DNA from: Clostridia bacterium BRH_c25
Lineage (GTDB): Bacteria > Bacillota_A > Clostridia > Lutisporales > Lutisporaceae
Direction: 5' to 3'
Assembly (NCBI GenBank): GCA_001515955.1
Contig: LOES01000059.1
Location: 1 to 15,099, forward strand
DNA: 15,099 nt
The notes below the pieces were generated by a model that was not told the DNA's origin, ran no database searches, and saw only the letters and a list, made by a program, of their open reading frames with translations. Shown one piece after another: positions 14,362 through 15,099 of this stretch. How positions within the stretch are numbered: the stretch's first letter is position 1; each line of letters opens with the position of its first letter. The translations under genes and the position numbers were made by a program.

Positions 14362-14685
14362 ATGGGGAGGATTATTGAGCACTCCATATTGGGGAGCCTG
14401 GAAGAGAAGAAAATGGTAAAGATATATATTGATGGCCGTGAGCTGCTGGTATACGAAGGAGAGATGATTGCAGCCGCTCTTATTGCCAATGATGTAAATA
14501 TATTCAGGTATACAAAGCATAAGCATAGTCCGAGAGGGATATACTGTGGAATTGGAAGATGTACAGATTGTGTGATGGTGGTGGACGGGATTCCAAATGT
14601 AAGGACATGTATTACACCTGTAAAGGATGGAATGATCATCGAAAGACAGCATGGTGTAGGGAAGTGGGGTGAAAAGGATGATTAA
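14362..14685 (+). CDS. [2Fe-2S] ferredoxin-like subunit (HcnA N-terminal-like)
   Basis: A 107-residue plant-type [2Fe-2S] domain protein with the cluster motif C62-x4-C67-x2-C70-x12-C83 (IYCGIGRCTDCVMVV, then VRTC) and the beta-strand VKIYIDGRELLVYEGEMIAAAL before it. Proteins of this layout are the small iron-sulfur subunit of HcnABC-like, opine and D-hydroxyproline dehydrogenases and of sarcosine-oxidase alpha N-termini. With the separate BFD-like protein at 13197-13469 it would make up a split HcnA. AGGAGG precedes ATG 14362, and the stop overlaps the next start by 8 bases, implying translational coupling with the FAD subunit. The sequence HKHSPRGIYCG is the classic lead-in of this family. 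Confidence 0.87.
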   Translation: MGRIIEHSILGSLEEKKMVKIYIDGRELLVYEGEMIAAALIANDVNIFRYTKHKHSPRGIYCGIGRCTDCVMVVDGIPNVRTCITPVKDGMIIERQHGVGKWGEKDD

Positions 14686-15099
14686 GGTGCCGCTGGTTGT
14701 AATCGGAGCAGGGCCGGCAGGCTTGTCTGCAGCTATTGAAGCTGCAAAAGCAGGGGTAAAGGTCCTGGTAATAGATGAAAACTCCAAGCCGGGAGGACAG
14801 CTTTTTAAGCAGATACACAAATTCTTCGGTTCAAAAGAACACAAAGCAGGTACCAGAGGCTTTGACATCGGCACACTCCTGCTTGAAGAAACCAAACGTC
14901 TGGGGATAGAGGTATGGCTTAATGCAGAGGTTTGCGGCATAGATAAGAATAAGAATATATGGATTGTCAGGAGCGGAAAAGAATCCGTTAATATAGAGGC
15001 AGGTGCAATTGTACTTGCTTCAGGGGCAACGGAGAATGCAATCAGCTTTGATGGTTGGACGCTGCCGGGGGTAATGAGTGCAGGAGCCGCGCAGACCAT
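14678..15099 (+). CDS. HcnB-like FAD/NAD(P) oxidoreductase subunit, 3'-truncated by window edge
   Basis: The first 140 codons of a pyridine-nucleotide-disulfide-type flavoprotein; the frame is open to the last base. It opens with a Rossmann FAD motif VVIGAGPAGLSAAIEAAKAG (about 7-26), then VLVIDENSKPGGQLFKQ, the GGQ turn typical of HcnB/OoxA and sarcosine-oxidase alpha. IVLASGATENAISFDGWTLPG followed by VMSAGAAQT is the family's second nucleotide-contact region. As the alpha-type subunit it should accept electrons via the [2Fe-2S] proteins encoded just upstream. The start is ATG 14678, inside the end of the ferredoxin-like gene (overlap 14678-14685), with GGGGTG upstream as a weak ribosome site, consistent with coupling. 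Family members are usually 400-480 residues, so about two thirds lies outside the window. Confidence 0.88.
   Translation, partial: MIKVPLVVIGAGPAGLSAAIEAAKAGVKVLVIDENSKPGGQLFKQIHKFFGSKEHKAGTRGFDIGTLLLEETKRLGIEVWLNAEVCGIDKNKNIWIVRSGKESVNIEAGAIVLASGATENAISFDGWTLPGVMSAGAAQT

Noticed and set aside
14130..14639. 169-codon minus-strand frame over the end of dapA and the ferredoxin-like gene
   Set aside because: Shadow of the opposite strand; no ribosome site and no recognisable domain.
14299..15099. Long open frame (266 codons) on the minus strand at the right edge
   Set aside because: It is antisense to two clear plus-strand genes, the ferredoxin-like and HcnB-like subunits, whose cysteine and Rossmann motifs are unmistakable. 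Its translation is low-complexity Ser/Pro/Ile without family features.

Overview
The window looks like a piece of the chromosome of an anaerobic, spore-former-type Firmicute (Clostridia). The evidence is a reverse-rubrerythrin oxygen-defence gene, an S-layer (SLH) anchored surface protein, WG-repeat proteins, an ECF vitamin transporter S-component under an FMN riboswitch, strong AGGAGG-type ribosome binding sites, short intergenic gaps and moderately AT-rich composition. I cannot name the species. No tRNA, rRNA, CRISPR array or recognisable transposase was seen.

Layout. (1) Bases 1-409: the 3' part of a rubrerythrin/NADH-peroxidase gene and its terminator. (2) Bases 480-4100: an AT-rich segment with a small secreted WG-repeat protein, a large unrecognised SLH surface protein with a WG-like tail, and two intergenic regions rich in inverted repeats. 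(3) Bases 4231-5830, minus strand: an FMN riboswitch controlling ribU (riboflavin uptake), then a block of REP-like inverted repeats, a near-perfect Fur box, and a lipoprotein with a covalent-FMN motif. Together these suggest an extracellular flavin redox module. (4) Bases 5947-7047, minus strand: a nitronate-monooxygenase-family flavoprotein with an extra cysteine cluster. (5) Bases 7362-9373, minus strand: asd followed by a short DapG-type aspartokinase. (6) Bases 9625-15099, plus strand: an operon encoding an FAD amino/imino-acid oxidase, a Na+/solute symporter, an FCD-type regulator, a BFD-like [2Fe-2S] protein, DapA, a [2Fe-2S] ferredoxin-like subunit and the start of an HcnB-like FAD subunit.

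The most interesting part is blocks 5 and 6. The intergenic region between asd and the oxidase gene contains two good sigma-A promoters firing outward. Each has an almost identical palindrome (core CTCATCAYATGATGAG) placed just after the predicted start of transcription. This implies that one repressor, most simply the FCD regulator encoded in the operon, jointly controls aspartokinase, Asd, DapA, the symporter and a multi-subunit flavin dehydrogenase. The dehydrogenase resembles the HcnABC / D-hydroxyproline / opine dehydrogenase group, while DapA keeps every canonical active-site residue of HTPA synthase. Either this is a (hydroxy)proline-type catabolic operon using a DapA-like deaminase, or it is something less familiar: a ligand-controlled route connecting an imported cyclic or opine-like amino acid to the pyruvate + aspartate-semialdehyde node. 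The substrate cannot be settled from the window.
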